Positions 19,798-29,262 are shown, counted from the stretch's first letter. The stretch: 64,000 nucleotides of DNA from an uncultured Opitutia bacterium (GCA_903859715.1 CAIONS010000068.1:171195-235194), one strand, 5' to 3'. Translations and numbers: made by a program. Notes: a model not told the origin generated them from the letters alone.

Positions 19798-20550
19798 CTA
19801 AGCTTGGGCAGCGGTGGTCAGGGCGTCGTCCATTTCCTCGTTGGAGTAGACGGCCTGCACGTCGTCGATCTCCTCGAGGGCATCGTGGAGCTTGAGCAGC
19901 GTCTTGGCGGCGGTCACGTCCGTCACGGGCACGGTGGTCACGGGAATGTACGCGATCTCGGCGCTGTCGGGCTTGAGGCTTTTCTGCTCGAGGGCGTGGG
20001 AGACCTTGTCGAAGGCGTGGACGTTGCAGCGCACCTCGAAGCCCTGCTCGCTGGCGAGGACGTCGTCGGCGCCGGCCTCCAGGGCGATTTCCATCAGCGC
20101 GTCCTCGGTGGTCTTTTCCTTGGTCAGCAGGAACTGCCCAGCGTGCAGGAACTGGAAGGCGACGGCACCCGTGCTGGCGAGATTGCCGCCGTGGCGGGAG
20201 AAGACCGAGCGGACATCCTGCGCGGCGCGGGTCTTGTTGTCGGTGGTGACCTTGACGACGAACGCGACGCCGCCGGGGCCGTAGGCCTCGTAGGTGATCT
20301 CCTCGAACACGACGCCGGGCAGTTCGCCGGTGCCCTTCTTGATGGCGCGGTCGACGTTCTCCACGGGCATGTTGGCATCGCGGGCCTTGAGCAGGAGCGT
20401 GCGGAGCCGGGCGTTGCCATCGGGATCGCCGCCGCCGGACTTGGCTGCGAGGGTGATGTCGCGGGAGAGGCGGGAGAACACCTTGCCCTTGCGCGAGTCG
20501 GTGACCGCCTTCGCGCGCTTTACCTTGGACCACTTGTTATGGCCGGCCAT
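19798..20550 (-). CDS. yebC: YebC/PmpR family regulator / translation factor
   Basis: MAGHNKWSKVKRAKAVTDSRKGKVFSRLSRDI; classic YebC sequence. Confidence 0.95.
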   Translation of the reverse strand: MAGHNKWSKVKRAKAVTDSRKGKVFSRLSRDITLAAKSGGGDPDGNARLRTLLLKARDANMPVENVDRAIKKGTGELPGVVFEEITYEAYGPGGVAFVVKVTTDNKTRAAQDVRSVFSRHGGNLASTGAVAFQFLHAGQFLLTKEKTTEDALMEIALEAGADDVLASEQGFEVRCNVHAFDKVSHALEQKSLKPDSAEIAYIPVTTVPVTDVTAAKTLLKLHDALEEIDDVQAVYSNEEMDDALTTAAQA

Positions 20551-20694
20551 TTTCTGAAGTCGAAAAGTCGAGAAAGGCTAGGAGTCGAGCTGGTCGAAGA
20601 GTCAAGGGATCGAAAAGACGGGAGGCAGGAATGAAAACTCAGGGGTAGTTTGGGCTGCTCGACTCTTCGTCTGCTCGACGGCTCGTCTCCGCAA

Positions 20695-22485
20695 TCACTT
20701 CTTCTTCTTCGGCGTGACGTTCTTGACCGGTTTGCCGGCGAAGGCGGCGGCGTTTTCCACGGCGATGGCGCCGGGGCCGGCGGTGTCACCCACGTCCTTC
20801 ATGCGGTTGTTGACGAGCTGCTGGCCGATGGTGAAGAGGCCGTTGATGGTGGAGTAGAGCGCGAGGGCGCAGGAGAAGGAGTAGCAGAACAGGATGAAGA
20901 TCCAGGGCATGAACTTGAGCATCTTCATCTGCGCGTTGTCCACGGAGGGCTGCGGCGTGAGGCGCTGCTGGAAGATCATCGTGGCACCCATGAGGAGCGG
21001 CATGATGTTGACGGCGATGCCGAACACGTGGCCGACGGTGTCGGGCGCCGAGAGGTCCAGCGCCCAGAGGAACGGCTGGAACCGCAGCTCGGCCGCGCCC
21101 TGCAGCATCTGGTAGAAGCCGAAGAAGAACGGCATCGTGATCAGGATGGGGATGCAGCCGCCCACCGGGTTCACCTTGTGCTTCTTGAACAGCTCCATCG
21201 TCGCGGCCTGCAGCTTCTCGGGGTTGTCCTTGAATTTTTCGCGGACGGCCTGCATCTCGGGCTGGATCTTCTGCATGCGCTTCGCGGAGCGCGAGGCGGC
21301 CAGCGTGAAGGGCACGAAGACGATCTTCAGGATCAGGGTGGTGACGATGATCGCGTAGCCCCAGTTCGGGATGCCCTTGTGCACCCACGTCATGAGCGTG
21401 AGCAGGATCTGGCTGAACCACTTGAAGAAGCCGAACTGCATGACCTTGTCCTGGTCGACCTTGAAGATGTCGGCGTTGGAGAGCCGGTGATATTCTTTCG
21501 GGCCGACGTAAAAGCTGAACCCCAGCTTCGATTCACCGTGCGCGGGGAGCGGCTTGACGTCGAACTGAGCGGCGGCGGCGAGGCCGTAGGCGTTGTGCTG
21601 GTCATCCGGGGCCAGGGGCCGCAGCTTGACGCGATGGGTGAGGAGGCCCACGCCGGGCTGGTCGGGTGTGAGGATGCCGGTGAAAAACTGGTTGGTGAGG
21701 GCCGCCCACACGATCGGGCCGCCGCTGGTGACCGAAGGCTTCGGGTCGCTGGCGCCGATGCCGAAGAAGCCGCTGCCACCCTCCAGCTGGGTCCGGGCGA
21801 TGAACGTCTGGTCGGAACCGGTGGAATAGCCGGTTGTGACCTTCTGGCCGTAAACCGAGTCGCTGACCGGCGCGATCGTGCCGAGGCTCAGGGAAATGCG
21901 CGCGACGGGCAGGAATTTCTCGGTGAGGTTGCGGAGGGTGATCTCGGAGCGGAGCTGGTAGGGATCATGGGTGTCGTCGGGCTGGGCGACGAGGGAGTAG
22001 CGACGGATTACCTCGAGCTGCTGGCCGAGGACGGCGCGGTAGACGACCTCGGTGGCGGTCGACGAGACGAGTTCAAACGGGGTGTTGGCGTCGAGGCCGG
22101 GGAAATCGGTAAACGCCAGCATCGGGTCGGAGTGCAGGGCGTTGAACACGTAGGGCTCGGGGTGGTTGAGCTCGGCGGGGAACTTGCGCAGGCCGACGTC
22201 GCGGATGGCGCCGCCAAAGTCCGTGAAGTTAACGGCGATGTAGGCGTTCTGGAGCGTCGTGATCGTCGCGTGGGCGGGAGCCTTGGCGAGCGCGGTGAAG
22301 GTGGCGTTGGAGCCGGCCGAGGGAGCGGAGGCCGCCGAGGCAGCGGAGGTCGTATCTGCGGGCGACACGACCGTGCTGACCGGAGGCGGCACGGTCGCCG
22401 GCGGGGCGAATTTCTGGCCGAGGTAAAGGCTGGCGAACGCGGCGACGATGAGCAAGCCGCCGATAAGATAGTTCTTTTTGTCCAT
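20695..22485 (-). CDS. yidC: Membrane protein insertase YidC
   Basis: MDKKNYLIGGLLIVAAF; GIPNWGYAIIVTTLILKIVFVPFTLAASRSAKRMQKIQPEMQA; VNPVGGCIPILITMPFFFGFYQML. Confidence 0.96.
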   Translation of the reverse strand: MDKKNYLIGGLLIVAAFASLYLGQKFAPPATVPPPVSTVVSPADTTSAASAASAPSAGSNATFTALAKAPAHATITTLQNAYIAVNFTDFGGAIRDVGLRKFPAELNHPEPYVFNALHSDPMLAFTDFPGLDANTPFELVSSTATEVVYRAVLGQQLEVIRRYSLVAQPDDTHDPYQLRSEITLRNLTEKFLPVARISLSLGTIAPVSDSVYGQKVTTGYSTGSDQTFIARTQLEGGSGFFGIGASDPKPSVTSGGPIVWAALTNQFFTGILTPDQPGVGLLTHRVKLRPLAPDDQHNAYGLAAAAQFDVKPLPAHGESKLGFSFYVGPKEYHRLSNADIFKVDQDKVMQFGFFKWFSQILLTLMTWVHKGIPNWGYAIIVTTLILKIVFVPFTLAASRSAKRMQKIQPEMQAVREKFKDNPEKLQAATMELFKKHKVNPVGGCIPILITMPFFFGFYQMLQGAAELRFQPFLWALDLSAPDTVGHVFGIAVNIMPLLMGATMIFQQRLTPQPSVDNAQMKMLKFMPWIFILFCYSFSCALALYSTINGLFTIGQQLVNNRMKDVGDTAGPGAIAVENAAAFAGKPVKNVTPKKKK

Positions 22486-22513
22486 GAAAAAGGGAGGGGG
22501 GAAAGCGCCGCGG

Positions 22514-22840
22514 TCAGCCTTCGGCCGGAGTGGCCTTGGCGACGTTGACGCAGGAAAATTTGGCGCGGGGCAGCGGCACGGGATCGAACCCGCCTGGATG
22601 CAGCGGCGTGCATTTCACGAGCCGGCAGGCCGCGAGGACCACGCCCATGGCCACGCCATGCGTGCGGATGGCCCCGGCGGCGTAATGGGAGCAGCTTGGG
22701 GAAAACCGGCAGCCGCAGGACGCGCCGAAGATCGCGGGCAGGGCGGGCGAGAGTGTGCGCTGGTAAACCCAGATCAGCCCGAGCAGGGCCGACGCCGGCA
22801 GGCGGACGAGACGGATGAAAAGTGACGGCTGCTCAGGCAT
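22514..22840 (-). CDS. yidD: Membrane protein insertion efficiency factor YidD
   Basis: IWVYQRTLSPALPAIFGASCGCRFSPSCSHYAAGAI...CTPLHPGGFDPVP; start trimmed to ATG at 22840. Confidence 0.93.
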   Translation of the reverse strand: MPEQPSLFIRLVRLPASALLGLIWVYQRTLSPALPAIFGASCGCRFSPSCSHYAAGAIRTHGVAMGVVLAACRLVKCTPLHPGGFDPVPLPRAKFSCVNVAKATPAEG

Positions 22841-23198
22841 GGGGCGGCGGCGAGGCCTTGCGACACGCGTCGGTGAATTTTTGTTCGAGCGCCGGATAGT
22901 CGAGCCGGTTGATCGCGGCGCGGGCGACGAGCACGAGGTCGGAGCCGGCGGGGACGAGGGCTTGGTGCTGGCGGAAGACCTCGCGGAGGCGGCGCTTGGC
23001 GCGGTTACGCTGGACGGCGGCACCGACGGAGGCAATGGAGGCGACGACGCCGACACGGGGAAGGACGGTGGGCGTGGCACCGGCTGCGCGATGGAAAAAC
23101 CAGGCGGTGAAGGCGCCGCAGTCGATGCGACGGCCCTGTTCACGCACGGTGCGAAAATCACCCGGGCGGCGCAGGTGCTGCTCAGGGCGGAAGCGCAT
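22833..23198 (-). CDS. rnpA: Ribonuclease P protein component
   Basis: RPEQHLRRPGDFRTVREQGRR; AAVQRNRAKRRLREVFR (RNR box). Confidence 0.92.
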   Translation of the reverse strand: MRFRPEQHLRRPGDFRTVREQGRRIDCGAFTAWFFHRAAGATPTVLPRVGVVASIASVGAAVQRNRAKRRLREVFRQHQALVPAGSDLVLVARAAINRLDYPALEQKFTDACRKASPPPHA

Positions 23199-23227
23199 GG
23201 GACCACGGCTCGCGGAAGCGAGCGGGC

Positions 23228-23365
23228 TCAGACGACCGTCAGGCGCTTGCGACCCTTGAGACGACGGGACTTGATGACTTTGCGGCCGCCACGGGTGGCC
23301 ATGCGGGCACGATAGCCGATCTTGCGGGCGCGCTTTTTGCGGTGCGGACGGAATGTAGGTTTCAT
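23228..23365 (-). CDS. rpmH: 50S ribosomal protein L34
   Basis: Hand translation [45 protein letters not shown] (45 aa); missing from supplied ORF track. Confidence 0.96.
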   Translation of the reverse strand: MKPTFRPHRKKRARKIGYRARMATRGGRKVIKSRRLKGRKRLTVV

Positions 23366-23546
23366 GACTTTTGAAGAAAAAGAGGGTCAGAAGTGCCTGA
23401 CGGCCCATGGGGTGTCAAGGGTGTGATTTAAGGGGTAGTGGCTTGATGATCGGAGGCTGATTTAACCGCGAAGGACGCCAAGAACGCGAAGGTCGGGCCA
23501 GACAAAAGAATGGGCTTTGCGACCTTCGCGTCCTTTGCGGTTAATT

Positions 23547-24839
23547 TTACTCCTCAAAAGGTGGTGTGGGCGCGGGCTTTTTGGGGCGGAGGCGGCGGCC
23601 GCGCTTGGCGTCGATTTCCTCGATCTCGGGATCGGGGATACGGGTGAAAGCGATGCGCATCGGGGCGTAGGCGGTGGCGCCGTGGGCGCCGCCGAAGTAG
23701 ACGGAATTCTTGCCGAAGGTCTGGTTGAGGGTGTCGACGGCGCCGAGCAGCCGGCTGCGGGTTTCCTCCTTCTTCCCCTCGAAGAGGTCGCCGGTGTGAA
23801 GCGCGGAGGCGAGCAGCTGGTGCAGGATGATGCCGACCTGTTTCGGCGCCAGCGACTGGTGGGACTTTGGGCGGCGTGACCAGAGTTCGTTCAGGACGTG
23901 GGTGAAGTGGAGGGTGTCCTGGGTTTCATTGAAGCGGAGGTCGGCGCTCCAGTCAGTGCCGTCGCGGTAACCGACCGAGAGGCTCAGGCCGCCGGCATAG
24001 AGCTGATCGTGGCGCAGGCGCATCGCGGCTTTCTGCAGGAGGCGGTGAAGCACGGCGAGCGCGGCGGGGGCGTTGCGCTTCTCAGGCGGGAGCACGTGGC
24101 TATGGCCGATGGTGCTCTGGCGCGGGGCCTCGCGCTCCTGGACGCCGCCGTGGAGCCAGTCATGAAACCGGGCGCCCTCAACGCTGCCCCAGACGGCGCG
24201 GAGGCGGGCGCTGCTGGCGGCGTAGAGTTTCTCCACATTGTCGATGCCGGCGGCGCGCAGGCGCTTCTCCATGTTTTCGCCGATGCCGGTAAAATCGCCG
24301 AGCTCGATGTGGAGGAGCTTGCCGGGGATGTCGGCTTCATCGAAGAGGACGAGGCCGTCGGGCTTCTGAAGGTCGGAGGCGAGCTTCGCGATGAACCAGT
24401 TGGGACCGATGCCGATGGAGCAGCGGAGGTGGCGGCCAACTTTCTGGTAGATTTTCTGGCGGATCTCCTCGGCGAGTTTCAGGGCGCGCGCAGGCTCGGC
24501 GAGATCGCCGGACAACTCGCACTCCAGCTCGTCGATCGACTGGATTTTCTTCACGTGGACGAGGGTCTCGACGACCTCCTTCAGTTTTCGGTGATACTGG
24601 ATGTAGAGCTCGGGCCGCGCCTCGACGACGATGATGCCCGGGCATTGCTGGCGCGCCTCGGCGACGCGGACATTGCGCTTCAGGCCAAATTGCTTGGCCT
24701 CGATGCTGACCGCGATGGAGCCGGTGGTCTCGGCCAGCACGGGCACGACAATCAGCGGCTTCCCGCGCAACTCCGGCCGGTCCTGCTGCTCGACGGAGGC
24801 GAAGAAGGAATTGAAGTCGATGGCGAGGGCGCGGAGCAC
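23547..24839 (-). CDS. Y-family (DinB-like) DNA polymerase
   Basis: LAIDFNSFFASVEQQDRPELRGKPLIVV; SIDELE; SIGIGPNWFIAKLASDLQKPDG. Confidence 0.88.
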   Translation of the reverse strand: MLRALAIDFNSFFASVEQQDRPELRGKPLIVVPVLAETTGSIAVSIEAKQFGLKRNVRVAEARQQCPGIIVVEARPELYIQYHRKLKEVVETLVHVKKIQSIDELECELSGDLAEPARALKLAEEIRQKIYQKVGRHLRCSIGIGPNWFIAKLASDLQKPDGLVLFDEADIPGKLLHIELGDFTGIGENMEKRLRAAGIDNVEKLYAASSARLRAVWGSVEGARFHDWLHGGVQEREAPRQSTIGHSHVLPPEKRNAPAALAVLHRLLQKAAMRLRHDQLYAGGLSLSVGYRDGTDWSADLRFNETQDTLHFTHVLNELWSRRPKSHQSLAPKQVGIILHQLLASALHTGDLFEGKKEETRSRLLGAVDTLNQTFGKNSVYFGGAHGATAYAPMRIAFTRIPDPEIEEIDAKRGRRLRPKKPAPTPPFEE

Positions 24840-24869
24840 GCGGGGATTCTCCGCTGCGGTGAAGCGCTG

Positions 24870-25262
24870 TCAAATGGGCGCTGATGGGCCGCTATTACCC
24901 TGCCCTTTTAAAGTACTTTGTATCGAGCCTCGTTTGGTCCGTTTGATGGAAAAAGGCGGCGCGTCGATTTTCTCTAGTTTGAAGCGGTGAGCTACTACTT
25001 GATCAAAGATCGATAACAGCCGGAAAATTTGCCCATTGTACCACTGGTATGCGTCTACGATTTTTACTATACTTGATGAGTTCACAAACGCGCGAGCTAT
25101 ACTGTTGTACGCCTCGTTTGGATTCTCGCTTGCGAGGAATCCATCATCAGCTTGAGCAATGTCCCAGTATACGTTCGATGCGACGGTGGTAGCCCGAAGC
25201 ATTTCTTGGAGAGCAGTTTGAGCGATGGCAGTAAGCTTCACAGATCGGGTCGTTTGCACCAT
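24870..25262 (-). CDS. Hypothetical protein in an AT-rich islet
   Basis: 130-aa ORF; no recognised family; two rows counted by hand at 26/60 and 24/60 GC. Confidence 0.4.
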   Translation of the reverse strand: MVQTTRSVKLTAIAQTALQEMLRATTVASNVYWDIAQADDGFLASENPNEAYNSIARAFVNSSSIVKIVDAYQWYNGQIFRLLSIFDQVVAHRFKLEKIDAPPFSIKRTKRGSIQSTLKGQGNSGPSAPI

Positions 25263-25322
25263 TGCGGTTTTACACGAGCGAGCTTTGAGCTTGGGCCTAC
25301 CAAGACATGATTCTAATTCGGT

Positions 25323-26312
25323 TTACCACGCGTACGCTTCCGGGGCCGAGCCGCCGGGACCGGGGAAGATTTCGTTGAGCTGCTGGAGGGTTTCGGGGGT
25401 GAGCTTGAGTTCCAGGGCGCGCAGGGCGTCGGTGAGCTGGTCCATCGTGCGCGGGCCGATGATCGGGGCGGTGACCACGGGTTGGGCGAGGAGCCACGCG
25501 AGGGCGACATCGCCGGGGGCGGCGCCGAGCTTGGTGCAGAGTGCCTCGTAGCGCTCGAGCTGCGGGCGCTTGGCGGCGAGCTGTTTCTCGAAATCGGGCG
25601 CGGCGCGGCGACCCGCGGCGGCCTTGGCGAGTGCGCCGCCGAGCAGGCCTCCGCCGAGCGGACTCCACGGGATCAGGCCGAGGCCGAAGTGACGGCACGC
25701 AGGGATCACCTCGAGCTCGATCGTGCGACTGGCGAGATTGTAGAGGCTTTGCTCGCAGACGAGACGCGCCGAAGACGCGCGGAGGTCAGCGGTCGTGCAG
25801 GCCGTGGCCAAGTCCCAGCCGGCGAAGTTGCTCGAGCCGACGTAGTAGATCTTGCCCTGGCGCTGAAGCGTTTCCATCGCGCCCATCCACTCGTCGACCG
25901 GGCAAAGGCGGTCGACGTGGTGCATCTGGTAGAGATCGATGCGGTCGGTTTGCATGCGGCGCAGGCTGGCTTCGCAGCCTTGGATGATCTTCCGCGCGCT
26001 CAGGCCGCGATCGAGATTCGGGTCGGAGCGGGCAGGAGCGTCCATCATCCCGTAGATTTTTGTGGCGAGGACGACGAATTCCCGCCGTCCACCGCCTTGG
26101 GCAAACCAACGGCCGAGGATGTGCTCGGTGATGCCCTCGCTGCGTTTGCGGCCGTAGACGTCGGCGGTGTCAAAGAAATTGATGCCCAGCTCGACGGCGC
26201 GGTCCATCAGCGCGAAGGCGTCGGCCTCGCTCGTGAACGGCCCGAAGTTCATGGTGCCAAGACAGAGCCGGGAGACGCGGAGGCCGGAACGGCCGAGGTG
26301 GGTGTAATGCAT
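25323..26312 (-). CDS. Aldo/keto reductase
   Basis: GRSGLRVSRLCLGTMNFG; NFFDTADVYG; DLYQMHHVD; YVGSSNFAGW. Confidence 0.93.
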   Translation of the reverse strand: MHYTHLGRSGLRVSRLCLGTMNFGPFTSEADAFALMDRAVELGINFFDTADVYGRKRSEGITEHILGRWFAQGGGRREFVVLATKIYGMMDAPARSDPNLDRGLSARKIIQGCEASLRRMQTDRIDLYQMHHVDRLCPVDEWMGAMETLQRQGKIYYVGSSNFAGWDLATACTTADLRASSARLVCEQSLYNLASRTIELEVIPACRHFGLGLIPWSPLGGGLLGGALAKAAAGRRAAPDFEKQLAAKRPQLERYEALCTKLGAAPGDVALAWLLAQPVVTAPIIGPRTMDQLTDALRALELKLTPETLQQLNEIFPGPGGSAPEAYAW

Positions 26313-26490
26313 GGGATAAGTCGAGAGACGAGGGGGCTAGGAGTCGATTTGCAGAGGGACGAGGGCGCAGCCTGAACGAAGAGCGGGAATTTACGAGATA
26401 CGGTGCATGGATGAGGAACTCAGACTTTGATCATCCCGTGTACACGCTGGGGAATTCGTCCCTCGTAATTCGGCTCTCGTAAATTGCGGA

Positions 26491-26868
26491 TTACGCCTTG
26501 GCAGGTTTCCGTTTGCCAGCTGCTGCGCTCCGGGCGGTGCCCTTGGACTGGAGGGTGTGGGCGCTGAGGATCGCAGGGATCAGGCCGGGAAAGCGCTGGT
26601 TGATTTCGTCGCAGCGGGAGGTGTTGTGCATCTCGACGCCCCGGCGCTCGCCCCGGATCAGGCCGGCTTCCCGGAGCACCTTGAAGTGCTGGGAGAGGGT
26701 GGACTTGGGAACCGGCTTGGCGCTGACCTCGAGGAAACTGGAGCAAATTTGCGAGCAGTTCGCGCCGACAATCTTCGCGTAGATGGCCGCGCGCACGGGG
26801 TCAGAGAGGGCGTGGAGGATGCCTTCCACGGTGATGTTCTCCGGCACGGGATGAAAAAGCGGCCTCAT
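26491..26868 (-). CDS. ArsR-family wHTH regulator
   Basis: LSDPVRAAIYAKI...VPKSTLSQHFKVLREAGLIRGERRGVEMHNT. Confidence 0.88.
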   Translation of the reverse strand: MRPLFHPVPENITVEGILHALSDPVRAAIYAKIVGANCSQICSSFLEVSAKPVPKSTLSQHFKVLREAGLIRGERRGVEMHNTSRCDEINQRFPGLIPAILSAHTLQSKGTARSAAAGKRKPAKA

Positions 26869-26903
26869 GTGGTTTCAACCTACCACGCCTTGACAATTTG
26901 TCC

Positions 26904-26926
26904 ATAGTTCATGAATTCGGAACTAT
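26904..26926. promoter_or_regulatory. Candidate operator: perfect IR ATAGTTC-n9-GAACTAT
   Basis: In the divergent intergenic region between ArsR-type regulator and SDR gene. Confidence 0.6.
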
Positions 26927-26990
26927 AGAAGTAAGGAAAGTTTCCCTTTCACCTTCTCTAAACCAAACACCCTCCAAAGGAAAAATTCAG

Positions 26991-27734
26991 ATGAACAAGC
27001 TCACAGGTAAAGTTGCAGTCGTCACCGGCGCCTCCAAAGGCATCGGGGCGGCCATCGCCAAGTCCCTCGCCGCCGAAGGCGCGGCCGTCGTCGTCAATTA
27101 CGCTTCCAGCAAAACCGGCGCGGATGCCGTCGTTGCCGCCATTACCGCCGCTGGCGGCAAGGCCGTGGCCGTGCAAGGCGACGTCTCCAAGGCCGCCGGG
27201 GCGCAGGGCATCATCGCCGCCGCGATCAAGACCTACGGCCGGCTCGACATCCTCGTGAACAACTCCGGCGTGTACGAATTCGGGCCGCTGGAGTCCGTCA
27301 CCGAGGAATCCTTCCACCGGCAGTTCAACACCAACGTGCTCGGGCTCCTGCTCACGACGCAGGCGGCGGCCAAGCATCTCGCGGACGGGGGCAGCGTGAT
27401 CAACATCGGCTCCACCATCACCCGCGCCAAGCCGGCGGCCTCCGCGGTTTACACGGCCACCAAGGGCGCGGTCGACATGATCACGCCGGTCCTCGCCAAG
27501 GAGCTCGCGCCCCGGAAAATCCGGGTGAATTCGATCAACCCGGGCTTGGTCGAGACCGAAGGCACGCATACGGCGGGTGTCATGGGCTCCGACATGGAGA
27601 AGGGTTTTGTCGCCCAGACCCCGCTCGGCCGCATCGGCCAGCCGAGTGACATCGCCGCCGTCGCGGTCTTTCTGGCTTCGGGCGATTCGGGCTGGCTCAC
27701 CGGCGAGCTGCTCTTCGCCAGCGGCGGCCTCTGA
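26991..27734 (+). CDS. SDR family oxidoreductase
   Basis: GKVAVVTGASKGIGAAIAKSLA; NNSGVYEFGPL; SAVYTATKGAVDMIT; INPGLVETEG. Confidence 0.95.
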   Translation: MNKLTGKVAVVTGASKGIGAAIAKSLAAEGAAVVVNYASSKTGADAVVAAITAAGGKAVAVQGDVSKAAGAQGIIAAAIKTYGRLDILVNNSGVYEFGPLESVTEESFHRQFNTNVLGLLLTTQAAAKHLADGGSVINIGSTITRAKPAASAVYTATKGAVDMITPVLAKELAPRKIRVNSINPGLVETEGTHTAGVMGSDMEKGFVAQTPLGRIGQPSDIAAVAVFLASGDSGWLTGELLFASGGL

Positions 27735-27760
27735 TCCGCGACAGCGGAAACCGAATCATC

Positions 27761-27808
27761 AGCCCCGCTCAACGCCCCGTTTCATCGGGCGCTTGAGCGG
27801 GGCTTTTT
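27761..27808 (+). terminator. Rho-independent terminator
   Basis: AGCCCCGCTCAA...TTGAGCGGGGCTTTTT hairpin just 3' of the SDR gene. Confidence 0.9.
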
Positions 27809-27916
27809 GCGCGCGGGCCTTATCTTCGCATGCTTTGCGTCCTTCACGGTCAAACCCAGATTTTGCCTCAGCGGTTTTGAGTCGCAGCGGGGATTTTGGT
27901 GTGATTGTGCTGAGCG

Positions 27917-28363
27917 GTGCGTATTGCGGTTTTTTCGGACACTCACGACAGGTACCCGCCCTCCTTGCCAGCGCGGCTGAAGCGCGCGGATGAAATCTGG
28001 CACTTGGGGGATGTCTGCGAGCCGGAGATCCTGGAGGAGTTCGCCCAGCTCGGGCCGCCGCTGCACGTGGTGCGGGGGAACTGCGATGGCTACGAGGGCT
28101 GGCCGGAATCGCTGGAATTGATCCGTGGCGGGCTGAGGTTTTTGCTGACCCATATTCCGCCGGCGGAGGTGCCGGCGGGAATCTCGGCGGTGCTGCACGG
28201 CCACACGCATGTGCCGCGGGATGAGATGATCGGCGGGGTGCGCTGGCTGAATCCGGGCTGCATTACGCGGCCGCGCGGGGTGGAGCCGACATTTGCATGG
28301 CTGACGGTGGCGCGCGGAAAGTTGACGAGCTGGGAACTCGTGCGAGTCTCCGGCGAAGCATGA
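27917..28363 (+). CDS. Metallophosphoesterase, YfcE-like (GTG start)
   Basis: VFSDTHDRYP, HLGDVCEPE, VRGNCDG, LLTHIPP, LHGHTHVP, NPGC. Confidence 0.9.
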   Translation: MRIAVFSDTHDRYPPSLPARLKRADEIWHLGDVCEPEILEEFAQLGPPLHVVRGNCDGYEGWPESLELIRGGLRFLLTHIPPAEVPAGISAVLHGHTHVPRDEMIGGVRWLNPGCITRPRGVEPTFAWLTVARGKLTSWELVRVSGEA

Positions 28364-29097
28364 GTTCGGAGCAGCAGAATCTTTTCGGCCTGTTTGAACC
28401 TGCGCCGGGGGTGCACAAGGCCCCGCCGGCGACCGATGGCGTTGTCTTTGAGCGCAGCCCGCGGGCGCGGAATTACCGGCTGACGCTGCGGCGCGATGGC
28501 ACGGCGGTGGCGGTGATCCCGGCGCGCGGGTCGGTGCGCGAGGCGGAGCGGTTTGTGGCGCAGCACACGGACTGGCTCGCGCGGGCACGGGCGCGGCAGG
28601 AGCGCCGGCCGCGGGGCGCGGAAGTCTGGACGCTCGGCACGCATGTGCTGTGGCGCGGCGAGATGACGGAGATCCGGCAGGCGGCCATCGGCGAGCGTCC
28701 GCAGGTGTGCCTGGCGGCGGATGTGTTCCGCGTGCCGGCGTTTGACGGCGACCTGCGGCCGACGCTCGAGGCGCATTTCGCGCGCCGCGGCAAGATCGAG
28801 CTGCCGGCGCGCACGTGGGAGCTGTCGGCGGTGACGGGCGTCGAGGTGAAGCAGGTGACGGTGCGCAACCAGCGCTCGCGCTGGGGTTCCTGCTCGGCCA
28901 ACGGCACGATCTCGCTCAACTGGCGGCTGGTGCAGACGCCGGAGTTTGTGCGCGACTACATCATTTACCACGAGCTGATGCATCTCCGCGAAATGAACCA
29001 CTCGGCGCGCTTCTGGGCGCGGGTGGAGGAAGTGTGTCCCGGCTGGCGCGAGGCGGAGAAGTGGATCAAGCGCAACGGCAGCCTGATGGGGTTGTAG
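28360..29097 (+). CDS. YgjP-like/M48-type metal-dependent hydrolase
   Basis: RNQRSRWGSCSANGTISLNWRL, YHELMHLREMNHSARFW; ATGA overlap with preceding gene. Confidence 0.9.
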   Translation: MSSEQQNLFGLFEPAPGVHKAPPATDGVVFERSPRARNYRLTLRRDGTAVAVIPARGSVREAERFVAQHTDWLARARARQERRPRGAEVWTLGTHVLWRGEMTEIRQAAIGERPQVCLAADVFRVPAFDGDLRPTLEAHFARRGKIELPARTWELSAVTGVEVKQVTVRNQRSRWGSCSANGTISLNWRLVQTPEFVRDYIIYHELMHLREMNHSARFWARVEEVCPGWREAEKWIKRNGSLMGL

Positions 29098-29101
29098 AAC
29101 T

Positions 29102-29218
29102 CCCGCGAATCATGCGAATCAGCGCGAATTTCGGAGGAGCAGAAGGATCCAGTCGCTTGATCGAGGCTCCATCCGGCTCAGGTGAGTTTTATTCGTGTTG
29201 ATTAGCATAATTCGCGGG
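29102..29218. repeat. Inverted-repeat element (cccgcgaatcatgcgaatcagcgcgaat / attcgtgttgattagcataattcgcggg)
   Basis: 28-nt arms with 4 mismatches, between YgjP-like and GH20 genes. Confidence 0.75.
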
Positions 29219-29262
29219 CAACTGAATCGCTTCTACCAAGCTATCTCTCTCAATTTTTATCC

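Noticed and set aside
20650-22548. 632-aa plus-strand ORF
   Set aside because: Antisense to yidC; no recognisable motifs
22573-22590. GGGATCGAACCC-like sequence resembling a minus-strand tRNA T-arm
   Set aside because: It encodes LHPGGFDPVP of YidD in frame and no acceptor or anticodon arms are present
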